In this document: one piece after another, positions 1-8,311 of the stretch
Position numbering within the stretch: position 1 is the stretch's first letter
Layout: each line of letters opens with the position of its first letter
Source: Pseudomonas canadensis
GTDB lineage: Bacteria > Pseudomonadota > Gammaproteobacteria > Pseudomonadales > Pseudomonadaceae
Assembly: GCF_000503215.1 (NCBI RefSeq)
Contig: NZ_AYTD01000012.1
Coordinates: forward strand, 1 to 64,000
Direction of reading: 5' to 3'
DNA length: 64,000 nucleotides
Notes under the pieces: model-generated
What the model saw: only the letters and a program-made list of their open reading frames with translations
The model's database searches: none
What the model was told of the DNA's origin: nothing
Translations under genes and position numbers: made by a program

Positions 1-175
1 GGACGCCGGGTTAGCCGCGCTGGGCCAAGGATGGCCCATCGCGGCGGCCCACGGATTCAAGCCGGAGTGAGGGCACACCGAGCCTAAGCGAGGTGCCGAG
101 TGTTGGGGCAAGAGCCTTTTGGTTACTTTTGGGCTCTTTTCAAAAGTGACCCGCCGTAAGGGCGGAACCAATATC
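1..175 (+). repeat. Dispersed Pseudomonas repeat (coding-like, partial at window edge)
   Basis: This stretch resembles a dispersed sequence that I recall from many Pseudomonas genomes. Its + frame reads DAGLAALGQGWPIAAAHGF and ends at the TGA near position 67. It continues with a GAGTGTTGGGGCAAGAGCC block and a region whose translation in another frame contains SKVTRRKGG. No complete gene is visible. It lies downstream of the minus-strand permease and may serve as intergenic filler or a transcription boundary. The family assignment is from memory. Confidence 0.5.
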
Positions 176-223
176 AGCCATCACCGCAGCAACGGATATG
201 TACACCAACAGACCACACCAACC

Positions 224-1501
224 TCAAGCAAAAAACGAATAAACCACCGCACTGATCGCCACCAACCCCACCGCCGTGACAAACACATTGGACGCCTGCC
301 CACGGTACTTGGCCATGGCCGGCACCTTACGGATGGCATACATCGGCATCAGAAACAGGATCGAAGCAATGATCGGACCGCCCAGCGCCTCAATCATCCT
401 GAGAATGCTTGGGTTCAACGACGCAACGATCCAGCACACCACCAACATGAACGCCGCCGTCATCCGGTCCAGACGCTTGGCCTCAGGACGACGACCGGTC
501 TTCAGCACCAGCCCCTTGAGGCCTTCACTCGCACCGATGTAATGCCCCAAGAACGACTTGGCAATCGCCACAAACGCGATCAACGGCGCTGCAAACTCGA
601 TGGTCGGATTATTGAAGTGGTTGGCCAGATACGACAGGATCGACAAATTCTGTGCCTTCGCCTCGGCGAGCTGCGCCGGCGACAGGGTCAGCACGCAACT
701 GAACACGAAGAACAGCACCATCACCACCATCAGCAGATGCGCGCGAGACAGGATCTGCGAGCTGCGCTCATCAGCGTGGACGCCGTACTGGCGCTTCTGG
801 TCCACCGCAAAGGCCGAAATGATCGGCGAATGGTTAAACGAGAACACCATCACCGGAATCGCCAGCCACAAGGTATTGAGCAAGGCGGACGGCGCAGGCA
901 CCACGCTGGCAGTGCTGAGAATGCCGCCATTCCAGTGCGGGATCAGGTACACCGCCAGGAACAGCAACGCGACGATAAACGGATACACCATCAGGCTCAT
1001 CGCCTTGACGATCACTTGCTCACCGCAACGCACCACGGCCAGCAGGCCGAGGATCAGCACGAACGACAGGAGCGCCCGTGGCGGCGGCATGATGTGCAGT
1101 TGATGCTCCATGAAGCTGCCGACGGTGTTGGTCAACGCCACGCTGTAGATCAGCAGGATCGGAAAAATGGCGAAGAAGTACAGCAAGGTGATCAGCGCGC
1201 CGGCCTTGATGCCGAAGTGCTCTTCGACCACGTCGGTGATGTCGGAGCCTTCACGGCCGGACAGCACGAAACGGGTCAGGCCACGGTGGGCGAAGAAGGT
1301 CATCGGGAACGCCAGCAACGCGAGGATCACCAGCGGCCAGAAGCCACCCAGGCCCGCGTTGATCGGCAAGAACAGCGTACCGGCGCCAATGGCGGTGCCG
1401 AACAGGCCAAGCATCCAGGTGGTGTCCTGGCGGCTCCAGCTTGTGAGGGTTGCAGGTGTCGTTGCATAGCGTTCGTCGACGCTATTGGCCTGATCATTCA
1501 T
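224..1501 (-). CDS. Serine/threonine-type amino-acid permease (HAAAP family, SdaC-like)
   Basis: The 425-residue product is an inner-membrane, cation-coupled amino-acid importer of the hydroxy/aromatic amino-acid permease family. It is hydrophobic almost throughout, with roughly 11 predicted membrane spans. The first span holds the family-typical glycine-rich segment GLFGTAIGAGTLFLPI at about residues 35-50. The SFNHSP stretch in the middle also fits the SdaC/TdcC subgroup. I start it at MNDQ rather than six codons earlier because the GGAG ribosome site (about 10 bases upstream of this ATG) lies inside the longer version. It is a single gene with no serine deaminase beside it, so serine is only the most likely substrate; threonine or an aromatic amino acid is possible. 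Confidence 0.85.
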   Translation of the reverse strand: MNDQANSVDERYATTPATLTSWSRQDTTWMLGLFGTAIGAGTLFLPINAGLGGFWPLVILALLAFPMTFFAHRGLTRFVLSGREGSDITDVVEEHFGIKAGALITLLYFFAIFPILLIYSVALTNTVGSFMEHQLHIMPPPRALLSFVLILGLLAVVRCGEQVIVKAMSLMVYPFIVALLFLAVYLIPHWNGGILSTASVVPAPSALLNTLWLAIPVMVFSFNHSPIISAFAVDQKRQYGVHADERSSQILSRAHLLMVVMVLFFVFSCVLTLSPAQLAEAKAQNLSILSYLANHFNNPTIEFAAPLIAFVAIAKSFLGHYIGASEGLKGLVLKTGRRPEAKRLDRMTAAFMLVVCWIVASLNPSILRMIEALGGPIIASILFLMPMYAIRKVPAMAKYRGQASNVFVTAVGLVAISAVVYSFFA

Positions 1502-1687
1502 CCGGTCGGATCTCCGCATTTACACGGCCGGGACGAGTCAGAAAAACCTGACAGGCAGCGCCCCGACCATAGAAGGGGCCGGATTGTCCGGGATTCTTGT
1601 GAATAAGCAAAGACTTAGCTGAGGAACGGTGGTGCGGTGCAGGCCCGCAGGGGCACCTGTATACGGCGGTATTCGGGGCGTGCGGCT

Positions 1688-1706
1688 GAATGTGAAATAT
1701 ACATTC
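1688..1706. promoter_or_regulatory. Palindromic operator candidate for the TetR regulator
   Basis: GAATGT, seven bases, ACATTC: a perfect 6-bp inverted repeat about 80 bases upstream of the TetR-family gene and close to a TATTTT-like -10 element. TetR proteins commonly bind such palindromes in their own promoter. Binding is inferred. Confidence 0.45.
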
Positions 1707-1785
1707 CCGCACAAATCTATTTTAGAATCGCACGTGATCCTGTAGTTTTCATCCAGCATCCGCCGTTTATCCAGAGAGCCCTGCC

Positions 1786-2379
1786 ATGCCTCGCGTTTCC
1801 CGCAAACAAGCCGAACTCAATCGCGAAATCATCGTCGAGGCTGCCACGCATCTGTTTCGCGAACGCGGCTTGCACGGCATTAGTCTGTCGGACGTCATGG
1901 CCGCCGCGGGCTTGACCCACGGCGGTTTCTACGGGCACTTCGCCTCCAAGGAAGCCCTCGCCACCGAAGCCTGCCAGCAGGCATTCGAGCAAGCGAACCT
2001 GGGCTGGCAGGCAAAAATCGATCACAGCGAAGATCAACAGGCTGCCCGCGTGGCCGTGATGGGGCCTTATCTGACAGCCACCCATCGCGACAACCCTGGC
2101 GATGGCTGCCCTGTGTCGGCCTTCGCCCCGGACATGTGCCATGAGCCCGCCGACAGCGCCTTGCAGCATGCTTTTATTGAGGGCGTCGAGAAGTCGCTTG
2201 AGGTCTTTGCGCAGCTACAGGATGGAGATCGCCAGGCAATGCTGGCCAACTACGCGATGATGATTGGCGCAGTGACCCTAGCGCGTGCGACACGTGGCAT
2301 TGAGCTGTCAGATGAGTTTCTGGTTGCTGCACGAAATGCCCTACTGGCCGTTGACAGCCCTTCCTCCGTCCCGGCATGA
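1786..2379 (+). CDS. TetR/AcrR-family transcriptional regulator
   Basis: A 197-residue DNA-binding repressor. Residues about 10-56 form the TetR helix-turn-helix, with the strongly typical sequence GLTHGGFYGHFASKEAL. The C-terminal part is helical and ligand-binding, and contains two cysteines (GCPVSAF and DMCHE) that could be redox- or ligand-sensitive. The GLTHGGFYGHF form is usual in the NemR/YcdC-like subgroup that responds to electrophiles. The ATG follows a GAGAG ribosome site. The gene lies between a divergently oriented permease and a tiny open frame plus terminator, so its target is not obvious. The palindrome at 1688-1706 probably makes it autoregulatory. The effector is unknown. 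Confidence 0.88.
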   Translation: MPRVSRKQAELNREIIVEAATHLFRERGLHGISLSDVMAAAGLTHGGFYGHFASKEALATEACQQAFEQANLGWQAKIDHSEDQQAARVAVMGPYLTATHRDNPGDGCPVSAFAPDMCHEPADSALQHAFIEGVEKSLEVFAQLQDGDRQAMLANYAMMIGAVTLARATRGIELSDEFLVAARNALLAVDSPSSVPA

Positions 2380-2386
2380 TCAGGCC

Positions 2387-2473
2387 ATGAACATTTTCCA
2401 GCGCTTCCTCACCCGCACCACCACCACGACCGCTTACGGCGGGTCGCGCGGTGGCTGTGAGTGCCTGAGCTAG
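2387..2473 (+). CDS. Candidate 28-residue small protein with CEC tail
   Basis: This short frame starts 5 bases after the TetR stop and ends 20 bases before a strong terminator. The peptide begins MNIFQRFLTR, continues with five threonines, then has YGGSRGGCECLS at the end. An AGG only 3 bases upstream is a weak ribosome site, but coupling to the TetR stop codon could help. The composition is not random-looking: a basic amphipathic start, a Thr run, a Gly-Arg loop and a C-terminal Cys-x-Cys. Possible roles are a leader peptide, a small metal- or thiol-sensing protein, or chance. I do not recognise a family. Confidence 0.35.
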   Translation: MNIFQRFLTRTTTTTAYGGSRGGCECLS

Positions 2474-2493
2474 ACACTTCACAGATTCAACCC

Positions 2494-2526
2494 AAGGCCC
2501 CGCCAGCAATGGACGGGGCCTTTTTA
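2494..2526 (+). terminator. Rho-independent terminator
   Basis: AAGGCCCCG, then a short loop, then CGGGGCC followed by TTTTT. It is a GC-rich hairpin with a U tract that ends the TetR/small-ORF transcript just before the isochorismatase-like gene. Confidence 0.85.
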
Positions 2527-2563
2527 TTGCTCCGTCCATGTGGCTATCACAAGGAGCAACACC

Positions 2564-3088
2564 ATGGCTGACGCCCTGCTGATCATCGACATGCAAACCG
2601 GCTTATACGATGGCCCGGAAAAACCCTTCGAGCGCGAACGCGTGCTCGCCACCCTCAACCTGCTGATTCAGCGTGCACGCCATGCCGGCGCCCCGATCTT
2701 CTTCGCCCGTCACACCGGCCCGGCAGGTTCACCGATTGAAGCCGGGAGCCCGCTCTGGCAGTTGTGGCATGAGCTTGAGGTGGATGAGTCCCGCGATCAC
2801 CTGTTCAACAAGACCCGCCCCAGCTGCTTCCTGGGCACAAATCTAGAACAGCAACTGAGAGCAGCGCAGGTCAAAGACCTGGTGATCGCCGGTATGAAAA
2901 CCCAGTTCTGCATCGACACTACTTGCCGGGTCGCCGTGGAATTAGGGTTTTCGGTGGTGCTACCGGAAGACGGCCATACCAGCATGGACACACCGGCACT
3001 CAAGGCCGAAGCGATTATCGAGCATCACAATGCGACCCTTGCCGGGGCGTTTGTGAAGCGTACATGCGCGGCCGAGGTCCGCTTCTGA
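2564..3088 (+). CDS. Isochorismatase-fold cysteine hydrolase
   Basis: A 174-residue soluble hydrolase of the isochorismatase-like family, which cleaves C-N or ether bonds in small amides such as nicotinamide, N-carbamoyl compounds or ureides. The expected catalytic triad is visible: Asp9 in LLIIDMQ, Lys83 in NKTRPSCF and Cys116 in MKTQFCIDTT. The length is normal for the family. The start ATG has a good AAGGAG site 8 bases upstream; the longer frame that begins in the terminator region lacks one. It has its own transcript start after the terminator and may run on into the 2-hydroxyacid dehydrogenase 53 bases downstream. The substrate cannot be read from the sequence. Confidence 0.88.
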   Translation: MADALLIIDMQTGLYDGPEKPFERERVLATLNLLIQRARHAGAPIFFARHTGPAGSPIEAGSPLWQLWHELEVDESRDHLFNKTRPSCFLGTNLEQQLRAAQVKDLVIAGMKTQFCIDTTCRVAVELGFSVVLPEDGHTSMDTPALKAEAIIEHHNATLAGAFVKRTCAAEVRF

Positions 3089-3141
3089 TCGCACAAATAC
3101 GGCATACTCCCCCACTCAAACCCTTCAGGAAGAGCCTTCCG

Positions 3142-4095
3142 ATGACCGCTACTGTTCTGGTCCTGGTTGAAACCATCAACGAATACCTGCCCATCATCGA
3201 GGGCAATGACTTTCATGTGATCCTGGCACCGACACCCGCCGAACGCGCCGAAGCCATCAAGGCCCATGGCAGCCAGATCAGGGCCGTGCTGACCCGTGGC
3301 CCGCTGGGCTTGTACGCCGAGGAAATCGCCGCCCTGCCCCTGCTGGAAATCATCTGTGTGATCGGTGCCGGCTACGAGCACGTCGACCTGCAAGCCGCCA
3401 GCAATCGCGGGATCGTCGTGACCAATGGCGCCGGGGTGAATGCGCCGTCGGTGGCCGATCACGCCATGGCACTGCTGCTGTCGCTGGTGCGCGGCATCCC
3501 GCAGACCGACGCCGCCGTACGCCGCAGCGAATGGCCGAAAGTGATGCGCCCGTCCCTGGGCGGCAAGCAACTGGGCATCCTCGGGCTGGGTGCGGTGGGC
3601 CTGGAGATCGCCAAACGTGCAGCCCTAGGCTTTGGCATGGAGGTGAGTTATCACAACCGCCAGCCGCGCGATGACGTGGACTACACCTACTGCGCCACTG
3701 CGGTGGAACTGGCGCGCACCGCGGACTTCCTGATCCTGGCCACGCCCGGCGGCGCCAGCACCCGCCACTTGATCGATCGCCACGCCCTGGATGCCTTGGG
3801 CCCGAATGGCTACCTGGTCAATATTGGCCGTGGCAGCGTGGTGGTCACCGCCGACCTGGTCGCTGCCCTGGAACAACGCCGCATCGGTGGCGCCGCATTG
3901 GATGTATTCGACGACGAGCCCCAAGTGCCCGACGCCCTCAAGAAACTCAGCAATACCGTGCTCACCTCCCACGTCGCGGGCCTGTCGCCCGAAGCGGCCC
4001 ATGACACCGTGCAGCGCGTGGCCGACAACCTGGTGGAATACTTCGCCGGTCGCCCCGTGCTCACGCCGGTTGCCCTGCCCTCGCCCACTAAATGA
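3142..4095 (+). CDS. D-2-hydroxyacid dehydrogenase (glyoxylate/hydroxypyruvate reductase type)
   Basis: A 317-residue NAD(P)-dependent reductase that interconverts 2-keto acids and D-2-hydroxy acids in the cytosol. The Rossmann motif GILGLGAVG lies at about 145-153. The catalytic Arg230 (in NIGRGSV), Glu259 (in DDEP) and His277 (in TSHVAG) are all present. The start MTATVLV was chosen because it matches family length and has an AGGAAGAG site upstream; an open frame continues upstream but only overlaps the previous gene. Glyoxylate or hydroxypyruvate is the usual substrate in this subfamily, but the sequence does not prove it. Confidence 0.88.
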   Translation: MTATVLVLVETINEYLPIIEGNDFHVILAPTPAERAEAIKAHGSQIRAVLTRGPLGLYAEEIAALPLLEIICVIGAGYEHVDLQAASNRGIVVTNGAGVNAPSVADHAMALLLSLVRGIPQTDAAVRRSEWPKVMRPSLGGKQLGILGLGAVGLEIAKRAALGFGMEVSYHNRQPRDDVDYTYCATAVELARTADFLILATPGGASTRHLIDRHALDALGPNGYLVNIGRGSVVVTADLVAALEQRRIGGAALDVFDDEPQVPDALKKLSNTVLTSHVAGLSPEAAHDTVQRVADNLVEYFAGRPVLTPVALPSPTK

Positions 4096-4224
4096 CCGAT
4101 CAGGCACGCTGATCATCATCCAACACGCTAACCTATTAAGCCGCCCCGACCTTGTCGCTGGGCGGTTGTGCGCATTAGATTAGGAAATAGTCCAAGGCCT
4201 TTAGAATAAGCAGAAGGGATAAGC

Positions 4225-5292
4225 ATGGCGCTGAACGACCAATCGACCCAGATTCGCCCAGGCGAAGAACTTGATGCCAGCCTGATCGATCCCTACCTCA
4301 AGGCCCATATCCCCGGCCTGAGCGGCACGCCCACCATCAGCCAGTTTCCCGGTGGCGCGTCCAACCTGACCTATCTGCTGGAATACCCGGGCCAGGAATT
4401 CGTGCTGCGTCGCCCACCTTTCGGCCACAAGGCCAAGTCCGCCCATGACATGGGCCGCGAGTACCGCATTCTCAACCAGCTCAAAGATGGCTTCCCCTAT
4501 TGCCCCAAGGCCTACGTGCATTGCACCGATGAGTCAGTGATCGGCGCCGAGTTCTATGTGATGGAGCGGGTCAACGGCATCATCCTGCGCTCCGACCTGC
4601 CACCTGAACTGGGCCTGGACGCCGCCAAGACCGAAGCGCTGTGCAAAAGCTTCATCGACAAGTTCGTCGAACTGCACCAGGTGGACTACAGCGCCTGCGG
4701 CCTCGCCGACCTGGGCAAGCCGGAAGGCTATGTAGCGCGCCAGATCCTTGGCTGGAGCGATCGCTACGAAAAAGCCCTGACCCCCGACGCGCCGCGCTGG
4801 GAAGCGGTACGCGCCTGGCTCAACGACAAGATGCCCGCCGACCACCCAACCTCCAGCATCGTGCACAACGACTATCGCTTCGATAACGTGATCCTCGACC
4901 CGCACAACCCGATGCAGATCATCGGCGTGCTGGACTGGGAGCTGACCACCCTCGGCGACCCGTTGATGGACCTGGGCAACACCCTCGCCTATTGGATCGA
5001 AGCGGCCGACCCGGCGCCGGTGCAACTGATGCGCCGCCAGCCGAGCAACGCGCCGGGCATGCTCACCCGCCGTGAATTCGTCGACTACTACGCTGAACGC
5101 TCGGGCATCCAGATCGACAACTTCGACTTCTACTACACCTACGGCCTGTTCCGCCTGGCCGGCATCGTGCAGCAGATCTACTACCGCTTCTTCCATGGCC
5201 AGACCCAGGACAAACGCTTTGCGCAGTTCATTCACATGAACACGCTGCTGGAGCAGATGAGCCTGAACGTCATCAGCAAATCGTCCCTTTAA
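4225..5292 (+). CDS. Phosphotransferase-family protein (ACAD10/11-kinase-like)
   Basis: A 355-residue aminoglycoside-phosphotransferase-fold kinase. The nucleotide-binding N-lobe has GGASNLTY (about 43-50). The catalytic Brenner motif HNDYRFDN starts at His214, and the metal-binding Asp237 lies in VLDWELTTLGDP. Bacterial proteins of this subgroup resemble the kinase domain of mammalian ACAD10/11, which handles 4-hydroxyacyl-CoA catabolism, and are often beside acyl-CoA dehydrogenases and SDRs. Here an SDR follows after 9 bases, so the two probably form one operon, but no acyl-CoA dehydrogenase is adjacent. Action on a hydroxy-fatty acid or its CoA ester is an inference. Confidence 0.85.
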   Translation: MALNDQSTQIRPGEELDASLIDPYLKAHIPGLSGTPTISQFPGGASNLTYLLEYPGQEFVLRRPPFGHKAKSAHDMGREYRILNQLKDGFPYCPKAYVHCTDESVIGAEFYVMERVNGIILRSDLPPELGLDAAKTEALCKSFIDKFVELHQVDYSACGLADLGKPEGYVARQILGWSDRYEKALTPDAPRWEAVRAWLNDKMPADHPTSSIVHNDYRFDNVILDPHNPMQIIGVLDWELTTLGDPLMDLGNTLAYWIEAADPAPVQLMRRQPSNAPGMLTRREFVDYYAERSGIQIDNFDFYYTYGLFRLAGIVQQIYYRFFHGQTQDKRFAQFIHMNTLLEQMSLNVISKSSL

Positions 5293-5301
5293 GGAACCGC
5301 T

Positions 5302-6069
5302 ATGTCCAAGACCCACCTGTTCGACCTCGACGGCAAGATCGCATTCGTTTCCGGCGCCAGCCGTGGCATCGGCGAGGCCATCGCCAAGTTGCTGGCCCAG
5401 CAAGGCGCCCATGTGATCGTATCCAGCCGCAAGCTGGAAGTCTGCCAGCACGTGGCCGACGCAATCATCGCCGATGGCGGCAAAGCCACGGCCGTGGCCT
5501 GCCATATCGGTGAAATGGAACAGATCACCCAAGTGTTCGCCGGTATCCGCGAACAGTTCGGGCGCCTGGATATCCTGGTCAACAACGCCGCGACCAACCC
5601 ACAGTTCTGCAACGTACTGGACACCGATCTCGGTGCATTCCAAAAGACCGTTGATGTGAACATCCGTGGCTACTTCTTCATGTCCGTGGAAGCCGGCAAG
5701 CTGATGCGCGAGAACGGCGGCGGCAGCATCATCAACGTCGCGTCGATCAACGGGATCTCCCCCGGTGTATTCCAGGGCATCTACTCGGTGACCAAGGCCG
5801 CCGTGATCAACATGACCAAGGTGTTCGCCAAGGAGTGCGCAGCGTTCGGCATTCGCTGCAATGCCCTGCTGCCAGGCCTGACCGACACCAAGTTCGCCTC
5901 GGCGCTGGTGAAGAACGACGCGATCCTGAAAATGGCGCTCGCGCAGATCCCGCTCAAGCGCGTGGCCGACCCGAGCGAAATGGCTGGCGCGGTGCTGTTC
6001 CTGGCCAGCGATGCATCGAGCTACACCACCGGTGTGTCGCTGAACGTGGACGGTGGTTTCCTGTCCTGA
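5302..6069 (+). CDS. SDR-family oxidoreductase
   Basis: A 255-residue classical short-chain dehydrogenase. The cofactor motif SGASRGIG is at 17-24, NNAA at 95-98, and the catalytic Ser148, Tyr161 and Lys165 are present (YSVTK). The protein ends in VDGGFLS, normal for the family. It is co-transcribed with the upstream phosphotransferase (9-base gap, AGGAA ribosome site). The partner suggests oxidation or reduction of a hydroxyacyl or related secondary alcohol, but substrate specificity cannot be read from the sequence. A REP pair follows its stop codon. Confidence 0.88.
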   Translation: MSKTHLFDLDGKIAFVSGASRGIGEAIAKLLAQQGAHVIVSSRKLEVCQHVADAIIADGGKATAVACHIGEMEQITQVFAGIREQFGRLDILVNNAATNPQFCNVLDTDLGAFQKTVDVNIRGYFFMSVEAGKLMRENGGGSIINVASINGISPGVFQGIYSVTKAAVINMTKVFAKECAAFGIRCNALLPGLTDTKFASALVKNDAILKMALAQIPLKRVADPSEMAGAVLFLASDASSYTTGVSLNVDGGFLS

Positions 6070-6090
6070 TCTCACAAACGACACCCCACC

Positions 6091-6192
6091 CTGTAGGAGC
6101 GAGCTTGCTCGCGAAGAAAGTCAGGCCACCGCGAGCCTCCAGACAGCACGCGTTATCGTTGACGACCTTCGCGAGCAAGCTCGCTCCTACAG
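6091..6192. repeat. REP inverted pair (GAGCGAGCTTGCTCGCGAA type)
   Basis: CTGTAGGAGCGAGCTTGCTC at the left and its mirror image GAGCAAGCTCGCTCCTACAG at the right, about 60 bases apart, form a Pseudomonas REP doublet. It separates the converging SDR and AhpD-like genes, and its right arm supplies the stop codon of the latter. Confidence 0.9.
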
Positions 6193-6639
6193 AGGTGAGG
6201 CATTCGGCGGCTGCTGTCGAAAACTGACCGCCAGGCGGTTCCAGCCACTGATGCTGGACACCGCCATGGTCAGGTCTACCAGTTCCTGCTCGCTGAACTC
6301 CACCCGCACGGCGGCGAACAGTTCATCCGATACCACCGAGGTCGGCAGTGTCGCGACCGATTCGCTCCAGGCCAACGCGGCCTTTTCCCGCGCCGTGAAG
6401 AACGGCGAATCCCGCCAGACGCATAACGCGAACAAACGTCGCTCGGTCTCGCCGCGCTGACGTGCCGCCATCGAGTGCATGTCCGTACAGAAACCACAGT
6501 GGTTGAGCTGCGAGACACGGATCTTGATCAGTTCCAGCAAAGGCTTTTCGATGGACAAGCCGAAGGTCGTCGCCTCCAGCATCAGCATGCCTTTGAGCGC
6601 CTGCGGTGAGGCGGTGTAGTAATCCAGGCGGGGTTCCAT
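6187..6639 (-). CDS. AhpD-like carboxymuconolactone-decarboxylase-family protein
   Basis: A 150-residue alkylhydroperoxidase-D-fold protein. The redox motif is CGFC at Cys48 and Cys51, with His55 following (CxxCxxxH), the AhpD-type peroxidase signature. Such proteins reduce peroxides or act as small thiol-disulfide enzymes. The stop TAG comes from the TGTAG of the adjacent REP element, so the C-terminus was probably set by that insertion. The gene is divergent from the MocR regulator at 6795, and the shared 155-bp region holds the putative MocR sites. This arrangement often means that the regulator controls the divergent gene. Confidence 0.85.
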   Translation of the reverse strand: MEPRLDYYTASPQALKGMLMLEATTFGLSIEKPLLELIKIRVSQLNHCGFCTDMHSMAARQRGETERRLFALCVWRDSPFFTAREKAALAWSESVATLPTSVVSDELFAAVRVEFSEQELVDLTMAVSSISGWNRLAVSFRQQPPNASPL

Positions 6640-6663
6640 GGGGATTGCTCTCTGGCGGTAGGT

Positions 6664-6714
6664 TCAATGACCGTCCAGCCTAGAACCCACAGGGCATAAG
6701 CCCTATAGCCAATC
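6664..6714. promoter_or_regulatory. Candidate MocR binding region
   Basis: On the minus strand this region reads GGTCATTGAAC (6664-6674) and GATTGGCTATAGGG (6701-6714). Both resemble the tandem ATTGGTC ATTGGTC found at 8244-8257. It lies between the divergent AhpD-like and MocR genes. Binding is inferred from repetition, not tested. Confidence 0.4.
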
Positions 6715-6794
6715 GGCCGGTTTATGCAGAGACCATTTTGAGCCTGCCGCGCACGCGCGTACGCTTGGCGCAAAGTAAATGCCCGGAATAAGAC

Positions 6795-8228
6795 ATGGAA
6801 CTGCACGTTGTGATCAACGGCCGTAAGGATCTGGCCGAACAGTTGTACCAACAGTTGCGTGAAGCCATTGGCTCCGGGCGCCTGGCGGCCGGCGCGCAGC
6901 TGCCGCCCAGCCGCTTGCTCGCCGAGCAGTTGGGTGTGTCACGCAAGACCGTGTCGGACACCTATGCCACCCTGACCTACGAGGGATTGCTGATCGGCAA
7001 GACCGGTCGCGGCACCTTCGTCAACGCCCGTGCGCCACAGACCGAACGCCTGCAAACCGCCACCGACCTGGCCTGCGCCGCCAACCTGGCGAAGTGGCAA
7101 TCACTGCCCTCGCCCATGCGCCACCCCACCCGCTACAGCACGCTGCGCTATGAATTTATCGGCGGCGCCACCAGCCGCAACCAGTTCCCCCAGGATGAAT
7201 GGCGGCGCTGCACACAGGACGCTCTACGCCGCATCGCCCAAAACAGCGGTTTCTACAGCCAGCCCGAAGGCTTGCCGGCGCTGCGCAGTGCCATTGCCGG
7301 GCATATCGCGTTTTCACGCGGGGTCAACTGCCGTGACAGCGACATCGTGGTCACCAACGGCGCGCAGCAGGCGCTGGACCTGATCGCCCGTGTGGTACTG
7401 GAACCGGGCAGCATCGTCGCCATGGAAGACCCCGGCTACAGCCCTGCGCGCCAAATGTTCATGGCCATGGGCGCCCGTGTCGCCAGCGTGCCGGTGGACG
7501 AACAGGGTATCCGCGTCGACCAGATTCCCGACGGCACACGCCTGATCTACGTGACGCCCTCCCACCAGTTCCCGCTCGGCATGCCGATGAGCCTGCCGCG
7601 CCGTGAAGCCTTGCTGGCGCGGGCGTTCGAACTGGGCGCGATCATTATCGAGGACGACTACGACAGCGAGTTCCGCTACGAAGGGCGACCTACCGACTCC
7701 CTGCAAAGCATGGACACCCGTGGCGTGGTGACCTACGTCGGCACCTTCTCGAAAACCTTGCTGCCGGAGCTGCGCCTCGGTTACGCGGTGCTGCCACCCG
7801 CGATTTATGGCGCAGTCCTCAAGGCCAAGCAGCTGACCGACCAGCACAGTTCCACACTGCCGCAATGGGCCCTGGCCAAGTTCATCAGTGAAGGCTACCT
7901 GCTCAAGCATATCCGTCGCTGCCACACGGTCTACGCCGGGCGCCGTGAACGCATCCTGCAACGCCTGGCGGGCGACTTGTCGCCGTGGTTCGAAGCGGTA
8001 CCGACCGTGGCCGGCTTTCACATGGCCGCGCTGTGCAAGGTGCCGGTGAACATTCCCCTGCTGATGGAACTGGCACGCCAGGTAGAAGTGGGCTTGTATC
8101 CCCTGGATGTGTTCTTCCACGATGTGCCGGTCCGCCAGGGGCTGATCATCGGCTTCGGCGCCATCGAAACCCTGGACATCGACCCGGCGCTGGACAAGGT
8201 GCGAGACATTCTTCAGCAGATTGGCTAG
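6795..8228 (+). CDS. MocR-family PLP-dependent transcriptional regulator
   Basis: A 477-residue chimeric regulator. Residues about 10-76 form a GntR winged helix (LAEQLGVSRKTVSDTYATL), a linker follows, and residues about 120-470 form a type-I aminotransferase fold. The PLP-binding lysine is Lys320 in GTFSKTLLPELRLGY, and the EDDYDSEFRY motif at 286-295 is typical. Members sense PLP or an amino compound and activate or repress neighbouring genes. Here the likely targets are the divergent AhpD-like gene and the downstream ABM monooxygenase and cupin, because ATTGGTC-like motifs precede each. It differs from GabR or PdxR in context: no GABA or pyridoxal synthesis genes are near. Confidence 0.92.
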   Translation: MELHVVINGRKDLAEQLYQQLREAIGSGRLAAGAQLPPSRLLAEQLGVSRKTVSDTYATLTYEGLLIGKTGRGTFVNARAPQTERLQTATDLACAANLAKWQSLPSPMRHPTRYSTLRYEFIGGATSRNQFPQDEWRRCTQDALRRIAQNSGFYSQPEGLPALRSAIAGHIAFSRGVNCRDSDIVVTNGAQQALDLIARVVLEPGSIVAMEDPGYSPARQMFMAMGARVASVPVDEQGIRVDQIPDGTRLIYVTPSHQFPLGMPMSLPRREALLARAFELGAIIIEDDYDSEFRYEGRPTDSLQSMDTRGVVTYVGTFSKTLLPELRLGYAVLPPAIYGAVLKAKQLTDQHSSTLPQWALAKFISEGYLLKHIRRCHTVYAGRRERILQRLAGDLSPWFEAVPTVAGFHMAALCKVPVNIPLLMELARQVEVGLYPLDVFFHDVPVRQGLIIGFGAIETLDIDPALDKVRDILQQIG

Positions 8229-8243
8229 TGGATTTTCCGCCGG

Positions 8244-8257
8244 ATTGGTCATTGGTC
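8244..8257 (+). promoter_or_regulatory. Tandem ATTGGTC repeat upstream of ABM monooxygenase
   Basis: Two perfect back-to-back copies of ATTGGTC just after the MocR gene and about 55 bases before the small monooxygenase start. Direct repeats are a known mode of MocR recognition. Assignment to this regulator is inferred. Confidence 0.45.
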
Positions 8258-8311
8258 CGGGCTCAGTCAGGCTCTAGCCTGTGCACTGACCCGACCTCGG
8301 AGACCATCGCC

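Noticed and set aside
119..1606. A 495-codon frame on the + strand with His/Arg-rich composition
   Set aside because: Antisense to the permease; starts in the Pseudomonas repeat and shows no domain.
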